Source: Albimonas marina (lineage in GTDB: Bacteria > Pseudomonadota > Alphaproteobacteria > Rhodobacterales > Rhodobacteraceae). From it: a stretch of 64,000 nucleotides of DNA. The notes under the pieces were generated by a model, which searched no databases, had not been told where the DNA came from, and saw only the letters and a list, made by a program, of their open reading frames with translations. Position 1 is the stretch's first letter. Every line of letters begins with the position of its first letter. The position numbers and the translations under genes were made by a program. Below are positions 1 to 8,392 of this stretch, piece after piece. Where the stretch lies: assembly GCF_029223255.1 (NCBI RefSeq), contig NZ_JARHUC010000007.1:248001-312000 (forward strand), written 5' to 3'.

Positions 1-2114
1 TCGATCGGCGGGAGGGTGTTGGAGGAGGAGTTGTCGGCCTCGTCCTGTTCGGTCACCGCGCCGAGCACGTCCGCCACCGCGCCGATGAACCAGGTCCCCT
101 CGGCGAGGGAGACGGTGTAGGCGTTGGAGCGGGTCGAGGACGCGCCGGCCGCGATCCCGCTCGGGTCGTAGGCGCCCCCCAGCTGCAGGTCGCCCTGGTC
201 GACCGTGGCGTCGGTCGAGGCGAACAGCCGCGTCAGCTGGGGCCCCGCGTCCAGCAGGCCGGTGTTCGACGTCGTGAAGTCGATCCCGACCTGCGTCCCG
301 ATCTCCCAGTAGAGCGTGTCGACCGTGAGGTCGGAGATCACCAGGTTCGGCAGGTTCTTCTGGATCGTCAGCTCGTAGCCGCCCTCCTCGGTCGAGCCCA
401 GCGGCCCGGCGTCGAGGTGGTAGGTGCCCGAGCCCGAGGCCGTGAAGACGAGGCGGGAATCGAGCCCCGCCCCGCCGTCGTCGTTGGCCATGAGCATGGC
501 CCCGGAGGCGTCGCGCAGGATCAGGAACGGGTCGCTCAGCGGTTTGCCGCCGACGAGGTCCACCTGGTACTCGACCCCGTCCTCGAGCGTCACCGCGTAC
601 CAGTCGCGGTCGCCGGCGTAGTCGATGCTCTCGGCCACCGTCTCGCCCATCGCGATGGCGCCGGCGGTGGCGACGGTGTCGCCCTGCGGGTCGTGGATGA
701 CGGTGGTCGAGAAGGTGAAGGTGTTGTCGTCCTCGAGCTGCTCGGCCACGTCGCCGTCGGAGTCGACGGTGAAGGTGATGTCGTAGTCGCCGGGCGCGAG
801 GTCGACGAAGTAGTTGGTCGACAGGCTGTTGCTCTGCCCCGCGTTCAGCGGCGCGTATCCGATCGCGGCCAGCTGCGTGACCGCGCCCGAGGCGTCGGTC
901 GCGGTGATGTTGGACAGGAAGGCGCCGTCGCCGGTCGGCGCCAGGCCGTCGTTGGCGAAGGTGATGCGCATGAAATAGGTGCGGCCGCCGTAGAGGATCG
1001 CCTCGTCGCCCTCGACCGAGGTGATCGCGAGGTTCGGCAGGAACGCGGTCGAGGTCAGCCGGTAGCCGCCGACGTCGTCCTCGCCCGAGTCGCTGACGTC
1101 GAGGTAATACGTGCCGCCGACCGTGGGCGTGTAGGTGATGCGGGGCGCGTTCACGCCGGGCCCGCCGTTGTCGTTGGCGCTGATGTAGGCGCCCGTGCCG
1201 TCGCGCAGGGTCATGAACAGGTTCGGCTCGGGGCGCGAGCCGTTCACCGCCTCCCCCTCGACGTCGAAGCGATACTGCACGCCCGCCGTCAGCTGGACCG
1301 CGAAGAAGTCGTGGTCGCCGACGTACTCCAGCTCGCCCGTCACGTCGCCGTGCGGGGCCACGACGCCCGAGGTGGTGATGTCGTTGCGCTGGTCGTCGGG
1401 CAGGACGTTGACCTGGACGACCCGGTTCGACGGGGTGAAGTTGTTGAGTTCGTTGGCCTCTTCCACGTCGAGCCCGGCGTCCGCGCCCAGTCCGACGTAC
1501 CAGACCCCGACCGGCAGATCGACGATGTAGGAGGCGAGCGCCGAGCGAATCTCCCCCGGGGACATCGCGGCCGTGGCGATGGTCGCGATCAGCGTGTCGG
1601 ACGCCGAGAGGTCGGGGTCGGACGAGGCGTAGATGCCCAGCAGGCTCGGGCCCGCCGCGATGTTGCCGCCGTTGTAGAGTTCGTGGGCGATCTCGACCGC
1701 GGCGCCCTGGCGCCACGTGCCGCTCGTGAACACCGCGGTGGGGGCGAGGTCGGCCTTCGCCTCGATCACCTCCAGCTCCCAGGCGCCGGCGTTGGCGTCG
1801 TGGAGGTCCTCGACCTCGAAATAGTGGAGGCCGCCGCTGCTGGCGAAATAGGTGAAGGAGACAAGCCCGTCGGCGTTGCCGTCGGTCTGCGACGACCGCT
1901 GCCGGCCGGTCTCGTCGTAGATGTCCACGCGCGGGTTGATGCGCGCGCCGAGCGCGTCCTCGATCCCCGTCAGCTTGACCTCGTAGACCACCCCCTCGGT
2001 CAGGTCGTAGGCAAGCCAGTCCTTGTCGCCGATCGTCTCGATCTCGCCGGTGATGGCGGTTCCGATCGTCCCGGTCCCGGCGGTGGCGTTGGTCTGTCCG
2101 AAATCGTCCGGCAT
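1..2114 (-). CDS. Large PPC/CARDB-repeat protein, C-terminus cut by window edge
   Basis: The minus-strand frame is open from an ATG at 2114 to the left edge, giving 704 visible residues and no stop, so the C-terminus is missing. A purine-rich AGGGGAAG sits 5 nt before the start. The sequence alternates two beta-sandwich modules three times. The PPC-like ones (pre-peptidase C-terminal) carry the D-x-D-W/F signature, for example GDKDWLAYDL, GDHDFFAVQL and GDRDWYAVTL. The CARDB-like ones include LPNLAITSV and LPNLVISDL. Composition is acidic, Cys-poor and Gly/Asp-rich, as in secreted adhesins or exoprotein tails. There is no N-terminal signal peptide, which would fit type I secretion with the signal in the missing C-terminus; that part is inference. 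No catalytic domain is visible, so any enzyme or RTX region must lie outside the window. Confidence 0.82.
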   Translation of the reverse strand, partial: MPDDFGQTNATAGTGTIGTAITGEIETIGDKDWLAYDLTEGVVYEVKLTGIEDALGARINPRVDIYDETGRQRSSQTDGNADGLVSFTYFASSGGLHYFEVEDLHDANAGAWELEVIEAKADLAPTAVFTSGTWRQGAAVEIAHELYNGGNIAAGPSLLGIYASSDPDLSASDTLIATIATAAMSPGEIRSALASYIVDLPVGVWYVGLGADAGLDVEEANELNNFTPSNRVVQVNVLPDDQRNDITTSGVVAPHGDVTGELEYVGDHDFFAVQLTAGVQYRFDVEGEAVNGSRPEPNLFMTLRDGTGAYISANDNGGPGVNAPRITYTPTVGGTYYLDVSDSGEDDVGGYRLTSTAFLPNLAITSVEGDEAILYGGRTYFMRITFANDGLAPTGDGAFLSNITATDASGAVTQLAAIGYAPLNAGQSNSLSTNYFVDLAPGDYDITFTVDSDGDVAEQLEDDNTFTFSTTVIHDPQGDTVATAGAIAMGETVAESIDYAGDRDWYAVTLEDGVEYQVDLVGGKPLSDPFLILRDASGAMLMANDDGGAGLDSRLVFTASGSGTYHLDAGPLGSTEEGGYELTIQKNLPNLVISDLTVDTLYWEIGTQVGIDFTTSNTGLLDAGPQLTRLFASTDATVDQGDLQLGGAYDPSGIAAGASSTRSNAYTVSLAEGTWFIGAVADVLGAVTEQDEADNSSSNTLPPI

Positions 2115-2442
2115 GGCGGCTTCCCCTGTCGCGTGTCGCGAACAAAACGAACGCCGTTCCCGTCCTCCCCAGGACGAGGCGGCGTCGCTCCCGAGCATCA
2201 ATCGCTTGCGGACCCGGAACCGGGCCTTGGCGTTACGTTAACGATGGTCGGTCGTTCTGTCCCACGGAATGGAAAGCGGTTCTGTAATCCCGTTCACAGC
2301 CGCGCCCGGCGCGCGATCGGACGCTCGCGCCCAAAGGCGTCGGCGAGGGGCTGGGAGAGGAGATCTTCGGGGAGACGCGCCCTGCACGGCGCGTCTCCCC
2401 GCCTTCACCCGCCCGCGCTGGCGTCCCGGCGCGGGGCCGCGA
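2115..2442. other. Intergenic region upstream of the PPC/CARDB gene
   Basis: This 328-bp gap separates the start of the left-edge gene from the end of the GH13 gene. It holds the 5' region of the PPC/CARDB gene, an AT-richer stretch near 2228-2290 that is the likeliest promoter zone (no convincing -35/-10 pair), and a strong hairpin at 2369-2400. No coding sequence was recognised. Confidence 0.5.
2369..2400 (-). terminator. Perfect 13-bp hairpin after the GH13 gene
   Basis: GGGGAGACGCGCC (2369-2381) and GGCGCGTCTCCCC (2388-2400) are exact inverted repeats around a 6-nt loop, beginning 43 nt past the stop of the minus-strand GH13 gene. No U-run follows on the minus strand, so it is a GC-type terminator or 3'-end stabiliser rather than a textbook intrinsic terminator. 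Confidence 0.6.
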
Positions 2443-4239
2443 TCAGCGGGTGAAGATCAGCGCGGTGTAGGCGCCGATGCCGAAGGTCCCGTGGAAGGGG
2501 CGGCCGTCGCGCTCCCCCTCGACGCCCTCGAGCGCGGCGGAGTCGAAGCCCGCGAAGTCCTTCGAATAGCCGTCCCAGTCGGTGTTCAGCCGCAGCCGCC
2601 AGGTTCCGCCGCCGGGCAGGGGGACGGTCACGTCCTCGGCCGGCAGATGGGCGAAGTTGAGGGCGACGATCACGCCCTCGTCCCCCTCCCGCCCGTCGTC
2701 GCGGCGGTGGAAGACGACGAGCTTGCGCGCCTCGTCCATCATCAGCACCTCGACCTGCCGGCCCGAGAGACCGGCGGCGCCGCCCTCGCGGTCGAGGCGC
2801 AGGGCGATCAGGTCGCGGTAGAGGCGCGTCACCCCCCGGAAGGTGTCGTTCATATCCCAGTCGAGCGGGACCGCGTCGTCGAACCAGTCGCCCTGCAGGA
2901 ACTCCTGTCCCTGGAACAGCATCGGGATGCCGGGGGTGGTGAACATCAGCGCCGCCCCCAGGGTCGAGCGCTTCTGCGCCGCCCAGCCGGGGGCGCCCTC
3001 GCCGTCGATCTCGTGGGGCACGCGGGCCTGGCCGTTGGCGACCTCGTCGTGGCTCTCGGTGTAGATCACCCGCTGGAACGGGTCGCCGTTGTAGTCGGCG
3101 CAGAGCGCGTCGACGACCGCCTGCATCGAGCGGTCCTCGTCCGCCATGGCGATCAGGACGGCGCGGATCGGATGCACGAAGCCCGCGTCCCACTGCGCGC
3201 CGAAGCCCGCGCCGCCGGCCTCGACGGAGGCGGTCATGGCGTGGTTCAGGCGCAGGTCCTCGGCGATGGTGATGCGGCCGGGGAAGCGGTCTGCCACCGC
3301 GGCGTTGATCTCCTGCATCAGGGACCAGCCCTCGGGGATCGCGTCGGCCTCGTTCCCCTCGTCGCCCGAGATGGTGCGGATGTAGAGGGTCATGTCGAAG
3401 CGCAGCCCGTCGACGCCGTAGCCGCCAAGCCAGTGCAGCGCGTTCTCGCGGATGAAGTCGCGCACCTCGGCCCGGCCGTAGTCGGGGCGCGTGTCGCCCC
3501 AGGGCGTGTCCGAGCGGTGGTCGTTGTAGAAGTAGATCCCGCCCTTGCCCTCCTCCGACCAGCCGTCGAACTGCCAGAGGTCGAGGTCGGAGGGGCCGAG
3601 GTGGTTGTAGACCACGTCCATGATCACCGCGAAGCCGGCGGCATGGGCCTTGGCCACGAAGTCGCGGAAGGCGTCGGGGCCGCCGTAGGCGATCTCGACT
3701 GCGAAGATATGGGCGGGGTTGTAGCCCCAGCTCAGGTCGCCCGCGAACTCGGCGATGGGCATCACCTGGATCGCGTTCACGCCCAGCTTGCGCAGGTGGT
3801 CGAACTTCTCGACCGCCTCGGCGAAGCCGCCCGGGCGCTCGGGGTCCGAGCGGTGGAAGGTGCCCATGTGCATCTCGTAGATCACCAGCCGGTTCCAGTC
3901 GGGGCGCGCGAACCCGTCCTCGGGGGCGGAGCGCGGCGCGCAGACGATCCCGTCGCCGACCGAGCTGGTCAGCGCCCGCGCCCAGGGGTCGATCCGGCTG
4001 AGGACCTGGTCGCCGTTGAGGATGCGGAAGCGGTAGCGCTGGCCCTCGGCGGCGTGGGGGAGCGTCGCGCTCCAGCAGCCGTCGTCGCCGCGGACCATCG
4101 GGTCGGCCTCGTCGGCCCAGTCGTTGAACTCGCCGACGACGAAGACCGCGTCGGCGTTCGGGGCCCAGACCCGGAAGGACGCCCCCTCGGCCTGGGCGGC
4201 CGCCCCCATCGGGAGGGCGGGGGATGGCACATCGAGCAT
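2443..4239 (-). CDS. GH13 alpha-glucan branching-enzyme-like glycosyl hydrolase
   Basis: A 598-residue cytoplasmic GH13 enzyme. An N-terminal CBM48/E-set domain (about residues 18-100) precedes a TIM barrel. The four GH13 regions are visible: DVVYNH near 208-213, GLRFDMT with nucleophile Asp282, ITIAEDL with acid/base Glu327, and ESHDEV with stabiliser Asp398. A late motif (GIPMLFQGQEF, then PLDWD) and a C-terminal beta domain resemble 1,4-alpha-glucan branching enzymes and trehalohydrolase-type enzymes. The ATG at 4239 is preferred because AAGGA lies 8 nt upstream; a GTG at 4263 is in frame but poorly placed. The gene stands alone, with no other glycogen or trehalose genes adjacent. Branching activity versus another GH13 specificity cannot be settled from motifs alone. 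Confidence 0.85.
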   Translation of the reverse strand: MLDVPSPALPMGAAAQAEGASFRVWAPNADAVFVVGEFNDWADEADPMVRGDDGCWSATLPHAAEGQRYRFRILNGDQVLSRIDPWARALTSSVGDGIVCAPRSAPEDGFARPDWNRLVIYEMHMGTFHRSDPERPGGFAEAVEKFDHLRKLGVNAIQVMPIAEFAGDLSWGYNPAHIFAVEIAYGGPDAFRDFVAKAHAAGFAVIMDVVYNHLGPSDLDLWQFDGWSEEGKGGIYFYNDHRSDTPWGDTRPDYGRAEVRDFIRENALHWLGGYGVDGLRFDMTLYIRTISGDEGNEADAIPEGWSLMQEINAAVADRFPGRITIAEDLRLNHAMTASVEAGGAGFGAQWDAGFVHPIRAVLIAMADEDRSMQAVVDALCADYNGDPFQRVIYTESHDEVANGQARVPHEIDGEGAPGWAAQKRSTLGAALMFTTPGIPMLFQGQEFLQGDWFDDAVPLDWDMNDTFRGVTRLYRDLIALRLDREGGAAGLSGRQVEVLMMDEARKLVVFHRRDDGREGDEGVIVALNFAHLPAEDVTVPLPGGGTWRLRLNTDWDGYSKDFAGFDSAALEGVEGERDGRPFHGTFGIGAYTALIFTR

Positions 4240-4380
4240 GCGCGTGTCCTTATGGAAAATCACTCCCCCTCGATATGGATCGACCGGCCCCCGCGGCCAG
4301 CGCGCGGAGGCGCTTCCCGACGCCGCGCCGCGCGGCGTCGCGAACTGCGCTCCCCTCCGCCTGGCGGCGGGCGCCGGCGC

Positions 4381-5196
4381 TCAGCCCTCGGCGTCGAGGT
4401 GGGTGCCGATCTCGGCCACCGCCTCGAGCAGCGCGTCGAGATGCGGGGGCAGCCCGTCGGGGCCGGGGGCGAGGCGGCGCGACAGGTCCGTGAGCGAGAT
4501 CACCGCCCGGAAGCGCCCGGCGGGATCGTGGATCGGGGCGGCGAGCCCCGCCATGCCGATCGAGTAGTCGTCCACCGCCAGCTCCCACCCCCGCGCGGCG
4601 ATGGCCCGGGCGTCGGCCTCCAGCTTCGCCGGGTCGGTGCAGCTCGCGGGCGTGAAGGCGTGGAGGGGGCCGGCCAGCACCTCCGCCCGGCGGGCGGGGT
4701 CCATCGAGGCCATCACCATGCGCGGCCCCCCCGAGCAGTTGATCGGCATCAGCCGCCCCACCTCGGTCCAGCGCACCCCGGCCAGGCGGGCCTGCGCGCG
4801 CACCCGGTCCACGCAGAAGGCGTGGCCGCGGAACTCGGTCCACAGGAAGGCGGTCATGCCCGAGTGCGCGGCCAGGCGGGCGAGCACCGGGGCCGCCACG
4901 TCGCGCAGCCGCCGCTCGTAGAAGACCGCGGGCTGCAGCGCCATCAGGCCGGGACCCAGCGCATAGCGCCGCTCCCGCGGGAAATGCAGCACCCAGCCCA
5001 CCGCCTCGAGCGTGTGGAGCAGGCGGCGGGCGGTGTTCTTGTCGAGCTCGGCATGGGCCGCGATCTCGCTCAGCGTCAGGCGCGGCGCCTCGGCGTCGAA
5101 GGCCGACAGGATCGCCGCCGCGCGCTCCACCGCGCGCACGCTGGCGACGCCGGGCCGTTCGCTGCGTCTCTCCTCCGGTCCGTGGTCCTGGGTCAT
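4381..5196 (-). CDS. IclR-family transcriptional regulator
   Basis: A 271-residue regulator. The N-terminal winged helix-turn-helix (about residues 20-85; LTLSEIAAHAELDKNTARRLLHTLE) is followed by the IclR effector domain (about 95-265), with the typical GMTAFLW and IGMAGLAAPI stretches. The ATG at 5196 has GGGAGG 9 nt upstream; a longer reading frame continues past it but has no support. The gene is divergent from the Liv-type ABC importer/amidohydrolase operon beginning at 5486. A 7-5-7 palindrome sits in the shared promoter region, so the likeliest role is control of that operon and of itself by the imported compound or its breakdown product. Effector unknown. Confidence 0.88.
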   Translation of the reverse strand: MTQDHGPEERRSERPGVASVRAVERAAAILSAFDAEAPRLTLSEIAAHAELDKNTARRLLHTLEAVGWVLHFPRERRYALGPGLMALQPAVFYERRLRDVAAPVLARLAAHSGMTAFLWTEFRGHAFCVDRVRAQARLAGVRWTEVGRLMPINCSGGPRMVMASMDPARRAEVLAGPLHAFTPASCTDPAKLEADARAIAARGWELAVDDYSIGMAGLAAPIHDPAGRFRAVISLTDLSRRLAPGPDGLPPHLDALLEAVAEIGTHLDAEG

Positions 5197-5217
5197 GTGC
5201 GGGCCTCCCTCCCTGAA

Positions 5218-5236
5218 AGTATCACTATATGATACT
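5218..5236. promoter_or_regulatory. Palindromic operator in the iclR/ABC divergent promoter region
   Basis: AGTATCA (5218-5224), a 5-nt spacer, and TGATACT (5230-5236) form a perfect inverted repeat, 21 nt from the iclR start codon and inside one of the few AT-rich patches nearby. Minus-strand TTGTCA (5257-5252), 17 nt from TCATAT, resembles an iclR promoter whose -10 falls inside the palindrome. TTGACA (5249-5254) on the plus strand could serve the ABC operon. Binding by the IclR protein is inferred from position and symmetry. Confidence 0.62.
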
Positions 5237-5485
5237 AAATATCGTCTGTTGACAACACCTTGAGTCGCCCTCAGGCTCGATGTCCAGACAAGCCGGCGCA
5301 GACCGGCGGCCGCCCTCGCGCCGGGCCGGCGCCGTGCGCCCCTCGGCGGGCGTCGCGCGCCCTCGGGGTCCGGGGAAGCGGCCGAAGACCGGCGAGCGAG
5401 ACCGAAAGCGGGCCGTCGCGGTCGGGCGAGACGCCCGCCCCGGCCGTCCATGACGACAGACATTGCGACCGACAGGAGAGTGCAG

Positions 5486-6715
5486 ATGAGATCGAACGCG
5501 ATCCGCGCCGCGGGCCTGACCCTGGCGACCGGCATGGCGCTGGGCGCCCCCGCCCTGGCCGACGACCTCAAGATCGGGGTGATCGGCCCGCTCAGCGGCC
5601 CGGCGGCCGTCTCGGGCCTGTCGATGCAGCAGGCCTACCAGGCCCGCGTCGACAAGCTGAACGCCGAGGGCGGCGTGACCCTGGACGGCGAGCCCGCCCA
5701 AATCGAGTTGATCTTCGAGGACAGCGCCTCGCGGCCCGAGCAGGGCGTCTCGGCGGCGCAGAAGCTGCTGACCCGCGACGACGTCGACATCCTGATCGGC
5801 GACTCCATCGCCTCGTCGGTGACGCTGGCGGTGATGGAGGTCTCGGCCTCCTACGGCAAGTTCACCATGTCCGGCCAGCCGGTCTCGATCGAGATCTCGA
5901 AGAAGGTCGCCGCCCAGCCCGACCGTTTCGCCAATTTCTGGAAGACCGGCTTCAACTCCGACAACTACGGCGCGACGCTGTGGGAGACGGTGCAGATGAT
6001 GATCGCCGACGGCACGATCGAGGCCGGCGACAAGAAGGTGGCCTTCATCGTCGAGGACACCGACTACGGCAAGTCGAACATGGAATACGCGGCGCCCCTG
6101 TTCGATGAGGGCGGCTGGACCGTCGCCTCCTCCGAGACGGTGTCGCTGGGCTACGCCGACTTCTACCCGCAGATCTCCAAGCTGCGCGGCGACGCGCCGG
6201 ACGTGCTGATCTCGGTGTTCACCTCGGTCAACTCGGGCGTGGCGCTGGTCAAGCAGCTGGCCGAGCAGGGGGTCGAGACCCCGCACCTGGCGATCTACTA
6301 CCCGATCCGCTCCGAGTTCCTGGAGGGCGCGGGCGAGCAGGCGAACGGCCTGCTGTGGTCGCCGCTGCTGTTCGACGCGGTCAACAACCCCAGGCACGCC
6401 GAGTTCTCGACGATGTACGAGGCGCTGGCCGGCAATCCCGCCAACGGCGACCACGCGCTGGGCTGGTGCCAGATGGACCTGCTGCTGGGCAACCTCGCCA
6501 AGGCCGGCACCGCCGAGCCCGCGGCGCTGTCGGCGGCGTTCAAGGACACCGACTACAGCTGCGTGGTCGGCCGCTACGTGTTCGACCCCGAGACGCACTC
6601 GCCGCTGGGCGGCGCCGACTACCTGCCGGCCCCGACCGCGCAGATCCAGGACGGCGTCAGCTACGCCGTGTGGCCCAAGAACCAGGCGACCCGCGAGATC
6701 TCCTTCGGCAAGTGA
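5486..6715 (+). CDS. Liv-type ABC transporter periplasmic binding protein
   Basis: A 409-residue type I periplasmic binding protein of the branched-chain amino acid/amide class. The start is ATG 5486, with AGGAGAG 5 nt upstream, and is followed by a signal peptide (basic MRSNAIR, hydrophobic core, APALA cleavage near residue 25). The mature protein opens with DDLKIGVIGPLSGP, the usual LivK-like first strand. It heads the operon that continues with two ATPases, two permeases and two M20 hydrolases. Ligand not determinable; the downstream hydrolases suggest an N-acyl, N-carbamoyl or ureido amino compound. Confidence 0.9.
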   Translation: MRSNAIRAAGLTLATGMALGAPALADDLKIGVIGPLSGPAAVSGLSMQQAYQARVDKLNAEGGVTLDGEPAQIELIFEDSASRPEQGVSAAQKLLTRDDVDILIGDSIASSVTLAVMEVSASYGKFTMSGQPVSIEISKKVAAQPDRFANFWKTGFNSDNYGATLWETVQMMIADGTIEAGDKKVAFIVEDTDYGKSNMEYAAPLFDEGGWTVASSETVSLGYADFYPQISKLRGDAPDVLISVFTSVNSGVALVKQLAEQGVETPHLAIYYPIRSEFLEGAGEQANGLLWSPLLFDAVNNPRHAEFSTMYEALAGNPANGDHALGWCQMDLLLGNLAKAGTAEPAALSAAFKDTDYSCVVGRYVFDPETHSPLGGADYLPAPTAQIQDGVSYAVWPKNQATREISFGK

Positions 6716-6723
6716 GCCGGACC

Positions 6724-6753
6724 GGGCCGGACCGCGCCCGAGCGGTCCGGCCC
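6724..6753 (+). terminator. 12-bp hairpin after the binding-protein gene
   Basis: GGGCCGGACCGC (6724-6735) pairs perfectly with GCGGTCCGGCCC (6742-6753) across a 6-nt loop, starting 8 nt after the binding-protein stop. No U-run follows. Hairpins here commonly protect the 3' end or partly terminate, so the binding protein is made in excess over the membrane components. Confidence 0.6.
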
Positions 6754-6890
6754 GACCGGCCCCGCGCCCGCCCGCCTTCGACGCGGGCGGATCGCGCCCC
6801 CCCTCCGCCTCCCCGCCGTCCCGTCCCGGTCCCGCCGTCGCCGCCCGCCCCGCGGCGCGCGCCGCGCCCGATCCCCGCCGGAGCCAGCGC

Positions 6891-7673
6891 ATGCCCGAAC
6901 CCGCCGCCCCAGCTTCTCCCGGCCCCGCCGCTTCCGATGCGGCGTCCGGCGCCCTTCTGAAGGTCGAGGGCCTGTCGATCGCCTTCGGCGGCATCCGCGC
7001 CGTCGACGACCTCAGCTTCTCGGTCGCGCCAGGCCGGATCGTCGCCCTGATGGGGCCGAACGGGGCCGGCAAGACCACCACCTTCCACATGATCGCCGGC
7101 GTCCACGCCCCCTCGGCGGGCCGGGTGATCTTCGACGGCCGCGACATCACCGGCCTGCGCCCGGACAAGCGCTGCCGGGTGGGCCTGGCGCGCACCTTCC
7201 AGATCACCCAGCCCTTCGACGACCTGAGCGTGGTCGAGAACGTGATGGTCGGCGCCATGTCGCGCCACGCGCGCCTCTCGCACGCCCGCGACGACGCCGC
7301 GCGCTACGTCGAGATGGTGGGCCTGGGGGAGCGGATGGACGTGCTCGCCAAGGGCCTCTCGACCGGCCAGCGCAAGCGGCTGGAGCTCGCCCGCGCCATG
7401 GCGACCCGGCCCAAGCTGCTGCTGATGGACGAGGTCACCGGCGGCGTCGACCAGAAGAGCCTGCCCGGCCTGATCGACCTGGTGCTGGGCCTGCGCCGGG
7501 AGGGGCTGACCCTGATCGTGGTCGAGCACAACATGCGCGTGATCAACGACCTGGCCGACCACGCGATCTTCATGAACCGCGGGGTGAAGATGGCCGAGGG
7601 CCCTCCCGCCGAGATCGCCCGCCACCCCGACGTGGTCGAGCTCTACCTGGGCGAGGGGGCCGCGCATGGCTGA
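6891..7673 (+). CDS. Liv-type ABC transporter ATP-binding protein (LivG-like)
   Basis: A 260-residue cytoplasmic ABC ATPase. Walker A is GPNGAGKTT (about residues 55-63), the signature is a diverged LSTGQRKR in place of LSGGQ, Walker B is LLLMDEV, and the switch His is in VEHNM. The family usually has LSGGQ and DEP here, so both motifs are mildly unusual but retain the catalytic Glu. The gene follows the binding-protein gene after a 175-nt GC-rich gap and overlaps the next ATPase gene by 8 nt. It pairs with that second ATPase under the two permeases. The N-terminal Ala/Pro-rich ~20 residues are probably a flexible extension. Confidence 0.9.
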   Translation: MPEPAAPASPGPAASDAASGALLKVEGLSIAFGGIRAVDDLSFSVAPGRIVALMGPNGAGKTTTFHMIAGVHAPSAGRVIFDGRDITGLRPDKRCRVGLARTFQITQPFDDLSVVENVMVGAMSRHARLSHARDDAARYVEMVGLGERMDVLAKGLSTGQRKRLELARAMATRPKLLLMDEVTGGVDQKSLPGLIDLVLGLRREGLTLIVVEHNMRVINDLADHAIFMNRGVKMAEGPPAEIARHPDVVELYLGEGAAHG

Positions 7674-8382
7674 TCCCATTCTCCGGGTCGAGGACCTGAA
7701 CGTCGTCTACGGCGCCTACCAGGTGCTGTGGGACGTCTCGATGGACTGCGGCGACCGCGAGGTGGTCGCGGTGCTGGGTCCCAACGGCTCGGGCAAGTCC
7801 ACGGTGCTGAAGGCGATCATGGGGCTCACTCCCGTGCGGTCGGGGAAAATCCTGTTCGAGGGCGCCGACCTGACCCGGACGCCGGTGCACGAGAAGGTCG
7901 CCATGGGCATCTCGATGGTCCTCGAGCGCCGGCGCCTCTTCAAGGACATGACGGTGCGCGAGAACGTGCTGCTGGGCGCCTACCACAAGTCCGTCGCCGG
8001 CAAGTCGGCCGAGCGGCTGGAGTGGGTGGAGAGCCTGTTCCCGATCCTAGCCGAGCGCCGCAACCAGGTCGCCGGCAAGATGAGCGGGGGCGAGCAGCAG
8101 ATGGTCGCCGTCGCCCGCGCCCTGATGTCGGGCCCGCGCCTGCTGCTGATGGACGAGCCGTTCCTGGGCCTCGCGCCCCGCATCGTCGCGCAGATCGCCG
8201 ACATCATCCGCAAGGTCAACGGCGAGGGCATCGCGGTGATCTTCAACGAACAGAACGTCCAGCTCTCCTTCGGGATCTCCGACCGGGGATACCTGCTCGA
8301 GGGCGGGCGCATGATGCTGTCGGGCACGGGGGAGGAGATGATCGCCTCCGACGTCGTCCGGCGCGTCTATCTCGGGGCATGA
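7666..8382 (+). CDS. Liv-type ABC transporter ATP-binding protein (LivF-like)
   Basis: A 238-residue ABC ATPase, second of the pair. Walker A is GPNGSGKST, the signature is MSGGEQQM, and Walker B is LLLMDEP, followed by FLGLAP as in LivF proteins. It starts inside the end of the preceding ATPase gene (8-nt overlap), which implies translational coupling. The next gene, a permease, begins 11 nt downstream. The length matches LivF (about 235). Confidence 0.92.
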   Translation: MADPILRVEDLNVVYGAYQVLWDVSMDCGDREVVAVLGPNGSGKSTVLKAIMGLTPVRSGKILFEGADLTRTPVHEKVAMGISMVLERRRLFKDMTVRENVLLGAYHKSVAGKSAERLEWVESLFPILAERRNQVAGKMSGGEQQMVAVARALMSGPRLLLMDEPFLGLAPRIVAQIADIIRKVNGEGIAVIFNEQNVQLSFGISDRGYLLEGGRMMLSGTGEEMIASDVVRRVYLGA

Positions 8383-8392
8383 GGAGCGCACG

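Noticed and set aside
417-2453. Plus-strand frames opposite the left-edge gene
   Set aside because: No recognisable domain; the minus strand encodes repeated PPC and CARDB modules and simply lacks a stop inside the window.
4240-4263. GTG start eight codons upstream for the GH13 gene
   Set aside because: The purine-rich stretch abuts the GTG, while AAGGA is properly spaced for the ATG at 4239.
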